Source: Micrasema longulum
Lineage: Eukaryota; Arthropoda; Insecta; Trichoptera; Brachycentridae
NCBI GenBank assembly: GCA_022494885.1
Contig: JAGVSM010004517.1
Location: 62,001-126,000, forward strand
Reading direction: 5' to 3'
DNA length: 64,000 nt
In this document: in pieces, positions 45,720 through 57,414 of the stretch
Layout of the letters: every line of letters starts with the position of its first letter
Position numbering within the stretch: position 1 is the first letter of the stretch
Program-made: the position numbers and the translations under genes
Notes under the pieces: generated by a model
Told to the model about the DNA's origin: nothing
Seen by the model: the letters and a program-made list of their open reading frames with translations, nothing else
Database searches by the model: none

Positions 45720-45965
45720 GTCCGTCAGCCCTAGCAGCCAGCTCAAGCAAGTCAACTCAAAGAGTCAACCCAGTTGTGCAGCAATTCAGTTCCAGCATGT
45801 TGTTTAAGTGAAGCCAGTTCAACTCCTCAACGCCGTTACTCTCGTGCTTCACAACAAAGTTCCATATATTTATTCGCCATCTAATATATAATAAATACAC
45901 CTTGGAACACTAACACCGTGTTTTCTGAGAATCTCCAACTGGGGTGGGAGCTCCAACCCTCAACA
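45720..45965 (+). repeat. Possible LTR remnant, unproven
   Basis: GC-richer segment with a TATATAATAAA stretch (about 45887-45897), then 'ctggggtgggagctccaacc'. That resembles the R/U5 end of an LTR, but no second copy, matching terminus or gag/pol coding was found. Confidence 0.25.
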
Positions 45966-45969
45966 ATAG

Positions 45970-47050
45970 CAAAATCTTACACAATAATCGGTCTTGTTCT
46001 ACGCTATCTCAAATAAAAATTTATAAATTTGCCAGACAAATAAAAAAAAATGCTACTCTAAGAAGCGGACAATTTGGTGAGATTTCTTGAAGCTTATACT
46101 ATCCTCAGAAATTTACCGATATTGTGGATTATCTCTGGAGCGAGAGATTTCTTTTACGTAAAAATTAAATTTTTTAAATAAAAACAAAAAGGTAAAATGT
46201 ATGGTATAGACGATTTTTTCGTGTGTGTAAATTTGATTTAAAGGTATACCAATGAGATAATTTTGAGTGTATTTCATTGTTAATTAGCGTCTCAGGTAAA
46301 TCTTATCAAGACGCGTATGCCACGTTCTCGAAACGTACTCAGACATTAGTTAGACTTTACAGTAAAGAAAATACATCATGACAGTTGCGAAAATGCTCAG
46401 AGGAAAACCAATAACGTGAATACTTTGAAAACAAAATTTGAACGTAGAGAAAAACCTTTTAACTTAACGTATCACGTGAAACCCTAAAGAGTGTGCGGAA
46501 CAAGATAAAACCATTGAAAAACGAGTTTCCCTTGTAAATATACTCTACGCCTATCACGTATATTATATTCTAATACATGTGTGAGTTTTGGAATACACGC
46601 TAAGCTAATGCAACCCTTCAAGACACACTGAATTCTCTATCCGTGTATATAAACTTGTGTATTACTATAGAGCCGTCGTTCGCTTGCCTAGCTTATTTTG
46701 AACAAACAGTTTTATCGACTTTTATGGTAGGGTTAATTTACAACTATCAACATACGGTGTTTGTCTCGTGATGTATTTTGGATACAACATTTTGTAAAAA
46801 GTGTTTCAGAAGATTTTCTAAACGTTAACACGTTTTTTCGTTAAAACATTAAAACGAAGATGGGAATCATTCGTGCATAGACATATGTATTCAATAACAA
46901 TAAGTTCAAGTTTCATTACCTGAATTTGTTGTTAGTACAAATAAAAAATAAAAAAAACAATTATCAGTCAAACATTAACCCTGCGTGTATATTATTGAAC
47001 GTTTTGTACCAATAAAAAAATACAGCGAATTTGTGTATTATAAAAAAAAC
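45970..47050. other. AT-rich stretch, nothing recognised
   Basis: 'gtgtatataaacttgtg' at about 46643 resembles a TATA element, but no transcript can be supported. Confidence 0.4.
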
Positions 47051-47055
47051 GGAAT

Positions 47056-47200
47056 TTATTCTTTAATATCAGTATTGTCGCCTTCAAAGCAATACCCATC
47101 GGATACAATACACTTGTGCCAGCGTCTCTTTCAATCCTCGGAATATTTCTGGAATGCACATTTTGGTATGGTTTTCAGTTCCTTCAGTGAATGTAGTAAC
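47056..47200 (-). pseudogene. Mariner/IS630-type transposase C-terminus
   Basis: On the minus strand one frame reads LLHSLKELKTIPKCAFQKY, then SED, an in-frame TGA at 47131-47133 (TGG expected), then KRRWHKCIVSDGYCFEGD and a stop at 47056. The 'f..w..RW.kCi...G.yFEGD' ending is that of mariner-related (DDD/E) transposases and their domesticated relatives. The catalytic domain is missing. Two longer frames overlapping here on both strands (46985-47284 and 47084-47293) are in the wrong phase. Confidence 0.65.
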
Positions 47201-47693
47201 TGGGAGCATCAATGCAGTCTGTTTTTTGTCAAAAAGACGCAAATAAGCCGCGAGGCGAGCAGGCGTCTTTTCTTTACGCTCTGAAATAATCATGACAATA
47301 GGGAAATATCACTTTTTTTTATAATTTTTAAAGTAATAAAGGTCTTTGAAATACTGTCCAGTAAAACAATTTTTTTGCGTGCATAAGTATGTTATTAGGT
47401 GTCTTGTACGAAACTAGGTCTTTCTGGCTCCGCATCAAGGATAATCCTCAATATAAAAAGTAAGCCTCCATTTTGTTAATATTTTTCAAAGATTAATGAC
47501 ATAACCGCGATGTGATTCATACTCCGGAGTTTGATATACCAAATAGATGATGCGCTTTATTCAAATGGGCGAAACCCTATTCAGGGTTAATTCCTATGAC
47601 AAATCACCAAGCGACATGTTGACGAATAGCTCTGGCGGATTAGTTCGTCAACTTTTTTATTGTGTCCCGTTTTAGAGGCCCGCGACTGTACAC

Positions 47694-47745
47694 CGCACAC
47701 ACATACACACACTCTTACACACACCCTCACACTTTCTTACAACTA
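47694..47745. repeat. CA-rich microsatellite
   Basis: Interrupted CACACA run. Confidence 0.8.
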
Positions 47746-48075
47746 TACGATGAAATCACGAATAAATTTGAATATCGAACTGATAACATCGAATTCATGT
47801 CTTAATAGAAAACGAAAATAGAGGGCGCTTAGCAATTATTGTTAATATGCGTTCTATTTTTGAAAATCGGAGTTCTGAATTCCCGGTTTGAAATATGCGT
47901 AAGCAATGGGTAACGTTCATTGGTTTTCATTTTATATTTAATGCGCTTCCCGGACATTGTAAAACCATGACATAAGAAATGTCCTTTACAACCCTCGATA
48001 GACCATCTAGAAAAAATTAGTACATACTTATGACATCAGAATCGATGTATTGATTTTTGAATATTTTATTTTTTT

Positions 48076-48372
48076 AAAAGAAATATTTACGTTCTTATGA
48101 TTTATCCAAATATTTCAATTTTGGAGGAAATTTTCGATGAGTTGTAAATAACTCACTATTAGAAAATGGAAATCAATTTGAACAATCGGATTGCGATCCT
48201 GTAACTAGTGTTACAGGCTAGGGATCAGAGGTCCGAAGCTCGAACCCTACTCCACTCCAACTTGATTTCCATTTTCTAATAATGAGTTATTTACATCTCG
48301 TTGATATTCAATGGCCACCTTAATTGAAATATTTGGGCGAATTACAAGGATGCTAATATTTATTTTTTAAAT
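48076..48372. repeat. SINE type 3 with two inverted tails around one head
   Basis: The head (48186-48256, with 'cgatcctgtaactagtgtta' and 'gctcgaaccctac') is followed by the usual tail ('ccattttctaataatgagtt', 'tgaaatatttggg') to 48372. An inverted copy of the same tail lies on the left (48076-48178). The two tails, about 105 bp each, can pair into a long hairpin with the head as loop. The copy at 25495 has only one tail. Confidence 0.75.
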
Positions 48373-48374
48373 TA

Positions 48375-49400
48375 ATAAAACGATTAAATTATGATACATT
48401 TTTAAATGTGTGCGTGCGTATACATATATCTATAAAAGGGTGTGTCTGTGTGTATTTGTGTGATAGTAAGTATTCAGGTGTGTGTAAGCGTGAGCATGAT
48501 TAAAAAGCAGGTGGGAGCGTATCGCAACCAGATAGAATAAGTCTTAATTTATTTTGAAATAAATTAAGGGACGTGTGAAATATATCAACAGATGAAAAAA
48601 AACATTATTATTTAAGCAAGACAGATAGAGAAAAGAGTGTTGTGCATAGCTAGTGCTACAGACTGGCAGACAAAATGAATATTTATTTCTTGTCACGCAA
48701 AAGAGGACATGAAAATTAATTTAGTTAGTTGGTTTTAAGAGTCTACTTTATTATTCAATAATTTATATAAATAGCATGATTCAGAAATAGTGCGTCTATT
48801 TTCAAGGGTAAATCCATTTTGTTAAGTAGATTGGCTGATTAAGTAGATACTGTAATTCATGCAGAGAACTAGGTATATTCTTCAGAAATAAAAAATGTAC
48901 GAAAAAAATTCACGACTGATCTTTTTATTCAATTTAGTTCGATTCCTTGAGTAGGCATCAAATAATGTGATTTTTTTTTTTGTATTAAAGTTATTCTCAG
49001 TTCAAGAGTGGTCTAAGTCCCAATATCGTTAAGTCAATCATACTTTTCACTTGGAGCATAATGGATCCAATATAAAACATATATCCCTGACAACGAATAT
49101 CCAACCCCATTTTCCACTCACTGTTATTTGTGAGGACGAAAAATATTGACGTGTCGAAAATATCGACTATCCGCATGCTGACATATATGTACATATTTGT
49201 CCCTAAGCCAATGGTTATCAAAAGGTTACCCAAAAACCACTTGTCAGAAATTTGCCAGAAAAGTAAACAGCCGATTTCACACTAGTTGCGGTAAAATTAG
49301 GACGGACTGGTATTTTTTATTTTTATTTAATTAAATTTATGAAGTGGCTACTATCGGGTAAAAATTCTGCAAAGGGATATCGATCGATAGGAGATCCGTA
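48375..49400. other. AT-rich stretch with TG-rich patch
   Basis: 48409-48492 is rich in TG/GTGT. The 78-codon minus frame at 48997-49233 has no domain I recognise. Confidence 0.4.
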
Positions 49401-49402
49401 AG

Positions 49403-49440
49403 CCTGACGGTGTACTGGTTAGTGGGTTGACCTGCCATTA
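49403..49440 (+). repeat. SINE head fragment
   Basis: 'gcctgacggtgtactggtta' then 'gtgggttgacctgcc' matches the A-box half of the type 1 head. Confidence 0.55.
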
Positions 49441-49524
49441 AGTAAAAAAAAAGCAAATTATTGTAATTTATTATATGATCCAATTTGAGTATATCATCAG
49501 GTCGTTAAAAGTGGCATCGATAGG

Positions 49525-49806
49525 TAAAAAATTGAAAGAAAGCACGATGAGATGGTATGATCACGTCATGCGTAGAGATGAGAGGAGGAGATGATGATTC
49601 AGTAAAAAGAGCGCTCAACATTCCAGGTAAAACTAGAACTAGAGGCAGACCCCAGCAACATGGTGGCCTACTATTGAGAAGGAGTTTGCAGCACAGAATA
49701 TTCCCACTGTGACAACCCGGGACAGAAGATCCTGGCGCTTGCGTACAAAGAGCCCTACTCTGGATGAACCGGAATTTAGGGGCAAGGAGAAGAAGATGAA
49801 ATGTTA
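49525..49806 (+). pseudogene. LINE C-terminus in three frames
   Basis: KLKESTMRWYDHVMRRDERR; then DDSVKRALNIPGKTRTRGRP; then PATWWPTIEKEFAAQNIP, TRDRRSWRLRTKSPT and a stop at 49806. 'm.RWygHVmRrde', 'v..aLnip...rgRGRP' and 'tWw..iekd....nip...t.DR..WR' mark the end of an RTE-like LINE different from the one at 13825. Two frameshifts make it dead. Confidence 0.85.
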
Positions 49807-49809
49807 ATC

Positions 49810-51920
49810 CAGCCCATGTTATTATTTATTATATTGTGCCGTATGAATTTTTAGGATGAATAATATGTTAAGGCAAAAAGTTTGCAAAGCCGTTTCAAAA
49901 CTACAGTATTAAAAAAAGAATGTAAATATACATTTTTATTTATTTTATTTTCTTTTATTCAGGAAACATACATTACGGTTACATAGTTTTATTTTTTACA
50001 CAGTTAGACTTAACTCTGACAGAATATTTTTTTTAATATCCATAAAAAATATTATCTACCTCATTGATGTGTATACACTAAATGCGGTACTAAGCACCCG
50101 CCCTGTGTTCTATTCAACTATGCATCAGAACATATATATTTTATTTGGTAGGAAATAGTATTTTAAGCGCAATGGTAAGTAAATTTTAAGAAGTGTAAAA
50201 GGGCGCAACATACAGATTTGAATAGGAAAATATCACATACTACGAATACCGAAAAAAAAAAGAAATAGATTTAGAATACTTATTTTTTTTCAAATTTAAT
50301 AGGGATATTCCGGAGAAATGATTTCATACATAAATTTAAGATAGTAATTTTAAAAAATAGATCACTAGAAAAACGCGACATGTTTGGCTTTCATAGTTGT
50401 GACGTGAAGACTCGTGATAATGTTCAAAACAAATTTGAATGGTCAGGAACAAATAAACATAAACCGTGGCGTATTAGGGGCGTGGCCAATGGAATGACCA
50501 TATTTGCGGAATGAAACATTAAAAATTTTAAAAACATTTTTCATGCTACTAATAAGTAACAAAAAAATTTTTTTTTACCGGACAGTTTTTTATAGACTTT
50601 TATTACTTTTAAAATGTTAAAAAAAGTTATATTTCCCTATTTTTAGTAAACTGGCATAGCCAGTTTTTTTTACTCTATTACGAGTTTTGCACGGCAATTT
50701 TGATGACGCATGAAGCGATAACCCTCATTTTTAGAACATAATTTGAACCTATTGTTCTATGAAGCATTCACCTCAGTGGTCTATGAAAGGTTTTTTTTTA
50801 ATTGCGCGATTTTGAAAGAATGACGTTTCAAAATGTCTAAATCGTAGAATTTCTTACTTTTTATCAGAATACGACCCTAAGAAACAATAAACGTTGTAGT
50901 TATACATAAAAATTGAAATTTAAACTTAGAAACAGTCATATGTTTTTTTAACAATTTTTTTTTCCAATCGTCCCTTTAACAACTTTCATAAATTTTAATG
51001 TTAAGAATTTGAAATTGAATTACTTTATTAAATATATATATATTTTTTAATACATTGTTTATGAATCAACTGGACGTGCTTAAACAATCTGAAGGATGAT
51101 AGATATTTCGGGCGTCCACTAAAAATACATGTATCACCTACGCTGAAAAGTTTAAGAAGCACTGTGTTACTGATACGCTGGTTTTTACCTCGGGAGAGTG
51201 TATGTATGTGAGCTGTGAGCCTAAGGCAAACCCTTCTAGGCCATCATATTCCTCCCACCCCTCTAAGCAGGGGGCGGGGGTAGTTTTGACCCCATATTCG
51301 AATCGTCCCTCAATTTCGATATAACCCTCCCGCGCACGCACCCTAAACTAAACGGAGAATTGTTGTATTTCGTATTTGAAATGTACATATAAGCAATTTC
51401 TTACTATTGAAAATATCTCATTCGAATTGACAAGGGCTGTTTGTAAGGGGGGGAAACTCGGACCAATATAACTCTTGGTTTCTAGAGAAAAATGTAATAA
51501 TCTTAAAAAAAAGATACAATAAATAAAATGTTTTTTGCAGTGTTACGGGAATTTGATTTTTTTGTGAATATTCATTGATAGTTAGAAGTTGGAATTAAAA
51601 ACACGTTTTAAAATGACATGAAGGATTTTTTAATGTGTTTTAAGAACGTGTGTTTTTAAGTTACGTCTTATCCATATAACAAATAATATTTTAACTCTGT
51701 TGTAATTTGCAGATAATAATAAACTCGCACCTTCCTCTTTTTTTTTGCAAAATTTAAATGTTTTTTTTGTTTACCCACTCATTTTTTTCTATTTTTCCTT
51801 ACAGTACAGAATATTGAGCTCATTCGTTTGTAAGTATGTAAAAAAAAAAAAATCCGCGTACTGTGTTACTATAGTCTTAAGTCATTATTTGTGTATACTT
51901 TTAGTTGTGTAAAGTGTTGT
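49810..51920. other. AT-rich stretch with one GC-richer block
   Basis: 51110-51345 is G+C-richer and holds a 67-codon minus frame (51138-51341) without a recognisable domain. Nothing else was seen. Confidence 0.4.
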
Positions 51921-51924
51921 AAAT

Positions 51925-52145
51925 TTTATTTTTATTTTTATTTATTAAGGAAAAACAACAGTTTTTATATAAGAATACAAAATATAAAAAATAGAACATA
52001 CATCCAGTGAAAGTTTTTCACAAATATAATGAGAGAAAATGTTACACTGTAAAGAGAAAAAAATTATATTTTATAAGACATGAGAGAAAAAATAGGGCTA
52101 GTAAGAAGGTAAAGGGATGAGGAAATAGAGTAGAGGAGAGGGATT
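51925..52145 (-). repeat. LINE-like 3' tail with pyrimidine-rich UTR
   Basis: An ATTTTT-rich left end and, further right, a purine-rich plus strand ('gagtagaggagagggatttt') repeat the plan seen at 25690, 26690 and 39640. Assignment rests on layout, not on coding sequence. Confidence 0.45.
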
Positions 52146-52254
52146 TTCATAATATAGTTGACCAATTAAAGATTTTGATATTATAATAAAACAAACATAT
52201 TTAAAGGAACATAAACTTATTACAAACTGACAAATGTTTCCCATGCATATTTTT

Positions 52255-52521
52255 TTATTGAAAAAAAACAGTGGCATTGAGGGGATTCTGAGGGATGTGT
52301 TGGCCTCTGTTCATACATCTCCCCTCATTAATATACATAGGGTTTGTATTCTTTAGGAATATTTTTGCTAATTTTTTCGCTGCCCAACTGACAGAAAGTC
52401 TCCCAGGACTCACCAATTGTAGGTGAATGGTGGGCTTAAGAATCCCTTTAATGCAATATTCTACTGTCTCTTGACTAACGCCTAAAGAGTAAGAATGATC
52501 AATTACCTTTCTGTAACACAT
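52255..52521 (-). other. 88-codon ORF, unassigned
   Basis: Even composition and a reading such as SPGRLSVSWAAKKLAKIFLK then NTNPMYINEGRCMNRGQH look more protein-like than most frames here. I recognise no family. It sits just upstream (in minus orientation) of the LINE-like tail at 51925, so it may be a worn transposon or retrogene end. Confidence 0.3.
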
Positions 52522-53197
52522 GATTGTTTGGAAATATATATTTGTACGTATATTATTTTAATATTTCACAGACCTGTACTAGCATCTGTAGCTTGCGTCT
52601 AATAACGCTTTCGTGTATCAAATTTGTGCATGATTACGTTTCATAAAGATTCAAATATCAAATACTTTTATTGATAAAAAACCCTTTTCTTTAGATTGAG
52701 AAATATTAAGAAAAAACATCTTAAACTCTTTAATTGGAGAATATTTATATCCCACCGTGTTATTTCTTCAAGTATTTTCCTATACATACTTTGTCACTTT
52801 CAATTTATCCAGTCAGAGTTTATTACATAAAAGGAAATACAAGAATCTTCGACTTATGTATCGACTCAGGTTATATATACTCGTACGTAACATGTATAGG
52901 ATCATGTGTATTCTCTACTTGGAATAAACTACATATATTCATATAAATATCATACCTAAACATATGTATGTACATACGTATAATGAATAAACATAATATA
53001 GTGTACAGGAATCGGTGGAAATACGTATACACACACATACAATATCAATGATATATCGAAGGAAATTTTCCTTTTCATCGGTGGTTCAAAAATCGTAAAC
53101 CTTTGTATTGATATTTTTTGTCCAAACATTATTTTTCTTTGTTTGTATTTTATTTCAATTGTACCTGTATACTCGTAAATACAAGTCAATGTGCTTG

Positions 53198-53245
53198 CAA
53201 TTGTTGAATGGACTGAATAGGTCCGTAAATAAATTAATAAATATT
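53198..53245 (-). repeat. Fragment of the 61-kb MITE
   Basis: 'ttgttgaatggactgaatag' and 'gtccgtaaataaatta' match the minus strand of 61060-61105. Confidence 0.6.
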
Positions 53246-53370
53246 ATCGTGTATTGATAAATGTATAAAAGAATAAAATAAACTTTTATTTAATATTACG
53301 GTTCACGGCGATTCAGCTTCAATAATTATTATTATATCTTCAGTAAATTTTGATATTTTCCTGAATAAGT

Positions 53371-53680
53371 GGCAACAGAGAGGGAAAACATTTATGAGAA
53401 GGGATAATAAAGAGTCTAGGCATTTAGAGAGCTCGTTTGTCATTAGTTGAATAACATTCACTATTCTGCCTATGTTTAAACATCCTCAACTCTCTCATTT
53501 GTTGACTTTTGTAAAGTAAAAGGGCATGTAAATGCCCACACTTCCATATTCTCTTTTCATAAATGTTTTCCCTCTATATTGCAACAAATTTAGATCCAGA
53601 TAACTTCTTGGGGAGGAAATCCAGCCTGTCTTCAAATATTTGGACATACTCAAAATATTGTTAGATTGATTTTTTTTAAA
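53371..53680. repeat. Family F1, short internal-deletion form
   Basis: The left terminus ('ggcaacagagagggaaaaca') and arm to 53500 are followed immediately by the opposite terminus ('atgttttccctctatattgc' at 53563-53582), giving a compact foldback of about 215 bp without the core. The distal F1 part ('ggggaggaaatccagcc') follows to 53680, as in the 5.2-kb copy. Confidence 0.7.
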
Positions 53681-53999
53681 CGCTAACAAAAGAAGCTGGA
53701 AATTTTTGAAAATCCTGTATTTGTGAATTTGTTAACTACTTAGGTAAAAACAATTCAATAAATTGATAATAAGAAAAGATGAAGAACGTAAAGGAGGCTT
53801 TAATTTCTATAACTTGGAGGATAAAGAACAGGAGACCACTTTTTGCCATTTTAAACATTAAAATATTCATTTTCAATTCACCGAAGTCTACTTATATAAT
53901 ATAAATACTTTATTAAGTTGAAATTAAAATCTGCCCAACTTGATTTAATGCAAAAAACATCAGTGGTTGCAGATACGTATTTTTAATTTTATTTTTGTA

Positions 54000-54500
54000 C
54001 TTATTTTTATTTATTAATAACAAATTAAAATACAATATTACTACTAAATACATTTTTTTACAATAATCAAATACATATATTTACATTAACGTTTCCCATT
54101 ACGTAAAAGAAATTCTTGTGTACATATTGGGGAGTGACGTCTTACAATAGATTATTTTATTTTAATCAATAATATTTTTAAAATAACATATATAAATTAC
54201 AAAAAAGATATTAACGATGTTTTCAAACAGTGTTACATAAAAAAGAATTATAGATGTATTTTTTTACTTCTTTCTTAAATATATTGTATTCCTGACTGTA
54301 CTTTTTATTATCTTTGTTCATTTCATTAAAGAAAAATATTCCTCGGTAAGTATAATGATGTTGTGCAGTAGTTGTTTTTAATTTAGGAATTAAGATATTA
54401 CCACCTATTCTAGGTCGCGAACTTATGTTTTGAGACCTAGAAATACTACTATTTATTTTATCTTTATGTATTTGAATGTGTAATATTGGTATAAAAACAA
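54000..54500 (-). pseudogene. LINE C-terminus, frame intact, with 3' UTR
   Basis: The minus-strand frame from about 54490 to a stop at 54223-54225 reads QIHKDKINSSISRSQNISSR, then GGNILIPKLKTTTAQHHY, TYRGIFFFNEMNKDNKKYSQ and FKKEVKKYIYN. 'r.g..l..Pk....t......Y.g..fFNe' and a final 'FKkevKkyi' are a LINE ORF2 end. No early Met exists, so ORF callers skip it. AT-rich tail to about 54000. Confidence 0.75.
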
Positions 54501-54829
54501 TAATTTTTTTACATTAAAAGTTCAAAACTTATGATGTTCTTGAAATTGAAGATAAATTTGAAAAAGTTAAATGTGACTCCCGTGGTTTATCTTTAAAGGT
54601 AGATATTTCATTTCGTTATATAATTAAATTTTAATGAATTTTTATTAAATTGTGTATTGATTAATAGGATATTTTTAAAAATATTGATTAACAACTAAGT
54701 TGACATACTTATAATATCAATTATTTAAATATAAATGTTGTTAAAGGGTTTTTACTTAACAGAAATAAAATAAAATGAAGTTTTAAAATTTTTATTTATT
54801 TACTTATTATTATTTATTTATTCATATAA

Positions 54830-54945
54830 AGACACATATTACAAAAAACGTATCCCTAACTCTATGAGGCCAAGAAAACTCCTGTGTTGAATTGAGATAC
54901 AGCATAATATAAATAATTTAAAGTCTTTTAAAAAAAGAACGAATT
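54830..54945 (-). repeat. LINE 3' UTR, partner of 28405
   Basis: 'cctaactctatgaggccaag' and 'gaattgagatacagcataat' after an ATTTATTT run. Confidence 0.65.
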
Positions 54946-54949
54946 ACAG

Positions 54950-57170
54950 ATGCATTAAAAAAAAAAGTTTTTTTATGCTTGAAAAATCTGTGTCAAATAA
55001 TCATAAAATATATATTTTTTTTTATACTATTGGAGAAATTGTATTTTTTGATGGCTACAATAATATTTTTAAAATACTGTTATTAATTTAATTTCACAAC
55101 ACTTGAGGAAAGTTGATCTATTAAATAAAGAAATATTTAAAAAAAAACTGAAGTTAATGTTCGAGTACCTGAATTTTCTTGCCACGCGGTATATGTAGAA
55201 AACGAATTTGTTACCGAAACTCAATTGTAGACAATTTTTCGATTTGAATAAAAGGCTGCCATCAAATTGTCGTTGCCAGAGATAGGAATGTTGTCATATT
55301 GAATGTATCGATTGGTTCAATTCTACCCAATAGAAATGTTCCTCTATGTAAATAGCAACGTTTTCATATGAATATTTTATAACCTCACTTTTACGATCGA
55401 TTTTCTATAAAAGGGTGAATTTTTTAAAGCCTTTTTTGCTTTTTGATGGAAATGAATAATTTAAAAGGGCATCATCACTATTATTTACCTATAAATTTGT
55501 TATCACTTTCTAGATACATTTTTAATAAATCAAAGATAAAAGAAAACATAAAAAGACTGGGGTTTTTACAGTTTACTTCATTCCTCTTTTTAGAGTTACT
55601 TTGTTTTCGTCATAATAATAGAAAATACAAAGGATACAATACACGGATTTGACTGTTATTACGTTTGTTTTTATTACTATTCAATAATTTAAAGACAATT
55701 AAATTATTTAATCTAAAATGAAAATTATTACAATTCACTTATATTTTCCTATATAACCTGACCATATCATATATTTATTTTAAGTTAACCGGCTGGATTT
55801 TAAAACATCAATGTTTCTAGTAGAATTATAGAAAATTTTAGGATAACTTATTACCTACGTGAACGGTATATTTAATTTCCACTGATGTTAATATAAAAAA
55901 AAAATTATGGCTTCAGTACTGAAAAAAACAAATAAAAATATGTAACCTATAAAACGTCTATGAACTTATTTTTAATACTTCATAAAACGCTCTACAAATG
56001 TTTAATAATTAATGGAATATTTGTATTATTGACGTTCTTATAATTAACCAAACATATTGTTAAATTACATTTTTAAAAAAAATAAGCCATATATTTACGA
56101 GTATTAAGTAACAAGCTAAACCAGGAATGATTTTTTTCTAAACAACGTTAAAAATTAAAAACCATTTATTTTTCTATGACTTATCTATATATAAGTGGAA
56201 AATACCACAATAATTTTTAGAAATGATTTTTGTATTTTTGAAAATTCAAGAAGTCATATTATTCTTTTATGTTCGTTGATCATTACTTTTTTACGGTGAT
56301 TTCTTCAATTGAATAGGGGTTGTAAAGACTCTTTACAGATCAACTTTTAAAAACGTACCGTGGAACTGTTTACCAGTTTCAATATTTTTATTTCATGAGA
56401 ACTCTCAAGTGTTGTTCTGTTTTTTTTTAATTCTCCAAACCTGAAGTATGTACATTGGATCCTTCAATTGAAAATTCGAATAAGATTTTCCTGAAGGGGA
56501 GTCCTCTCTCTACCTTAAAGTCCTTAGCGACCCAACTACATAAAGGATAGAGGGCCATTTGCGAATCCAAATTGAAGGGGATGTTAATAAGGGACGTCGT
56601 CGTAAGTGGACGAATGTCCATTTCCTATTCTAATAATATTACAAGATCGGGACGAAGATCTCACATTAAGAATCTCAAAAGGGGGTTGTTATTCTGAAAA
56701 AAAATAAGAAAAGATCCGCGCTGAATTTATATGTTAAATCTTAAAACGCTTGGTAAATAACCCAAATATTTTTTCAAGAAATTTGTTTAAATTTAAACAA
56801 CTGGAGATAAAGAAGATTGAAAATATTTTCAGAAAACTCTTCTTTGAATAATTAATTAACTCGCTTGTATATTTTTAGGAAAATGCTTTAAGGGTATCAT
56901 TCTTTTACCTTTTCTAAAAGTCCCTTTTTATACTGAGTTTGGGATTCTAATAAGGGTGTTTTTAAATTAATTAAAACAGTATTCTTTTAGTAAAAATAGA
57001 ACTTAATTTTAATTTTTTTTTTTTCATTATTTCAAAGATTAACAATTGTTTAATTTTAACTTATACAATAAACTGACATTGATGGTTGATCAAATGTTTA
57101 TGTATGTATGTATTGTAACTAACTAAAAAATAATTAATTAGCGTACAGATATTTTAATTATTGGCAATGT
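54950..57170. other. AT-rich stretch, nothing recognised
   Basis: Frames of 69 codons (55443-55652) and 64 codons (56427-56621) have no domain I recognise. Confidence 0.4.
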
Positions 57171-57174
57171 GGAG

Positions 57175-57412
57175 GGGCCTATTGTCGAGGTCCCCAGTTG
57201 TGTTGGTCACCAATTGTCGACTCTACTATTGTCTCTGAAGGTAGGTCGACCAGCGTGATTACGAAACGCGGTTTATTCTTGCACTGCAGGCTAAAATGTG
57301 GTGTAGGAAGTCGTCTGAAGTCTGACATCCAACATCTCATGCGTGGCCCCCACTTTGCTCTCCAAAAGGTTGCTTCAAATTTAATAAATAAAAAGAAGAA
57401 GAATACTTAAAT
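57175..57412 (+). other. G+C-richer block ending in AAG-rich tail, unassigned
   Basis: A 70-codon frame (57198-57410) ends in 'aataaataaaaagaagaaga', a shape reminiscent of a LINE or retroposed 3' end. No motif was recognised. Confidence 0.3.
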
Positions 57413-57414
57413 GA

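Noticed and set aside
45720..45965. Solo LTR
   Set aside because: Not fully rejected, but no matching terminus, second LTR or target duplication was found; kept only as a low-confidence feature.
46640..46700. TATA-box promoter
   Set aside because: A TATAAA string is expected often in AT-rich DNA, and no initiator, downstream element or transcript can be supported.
46985..47284. 99-codon plus-strand ORF
   Set aside because: It is the antisense of a mariner-type transposase end and shows no domain of its own.
5405..53689. Similar 60-codon ORFs at 5405-5587 and 53495-53689 as a conserved protein
   Set aside because: Both lie inside family F1 copies, so nucleotide homology of the repeat explains the similarity, and other F1 copies do not keep the frame.
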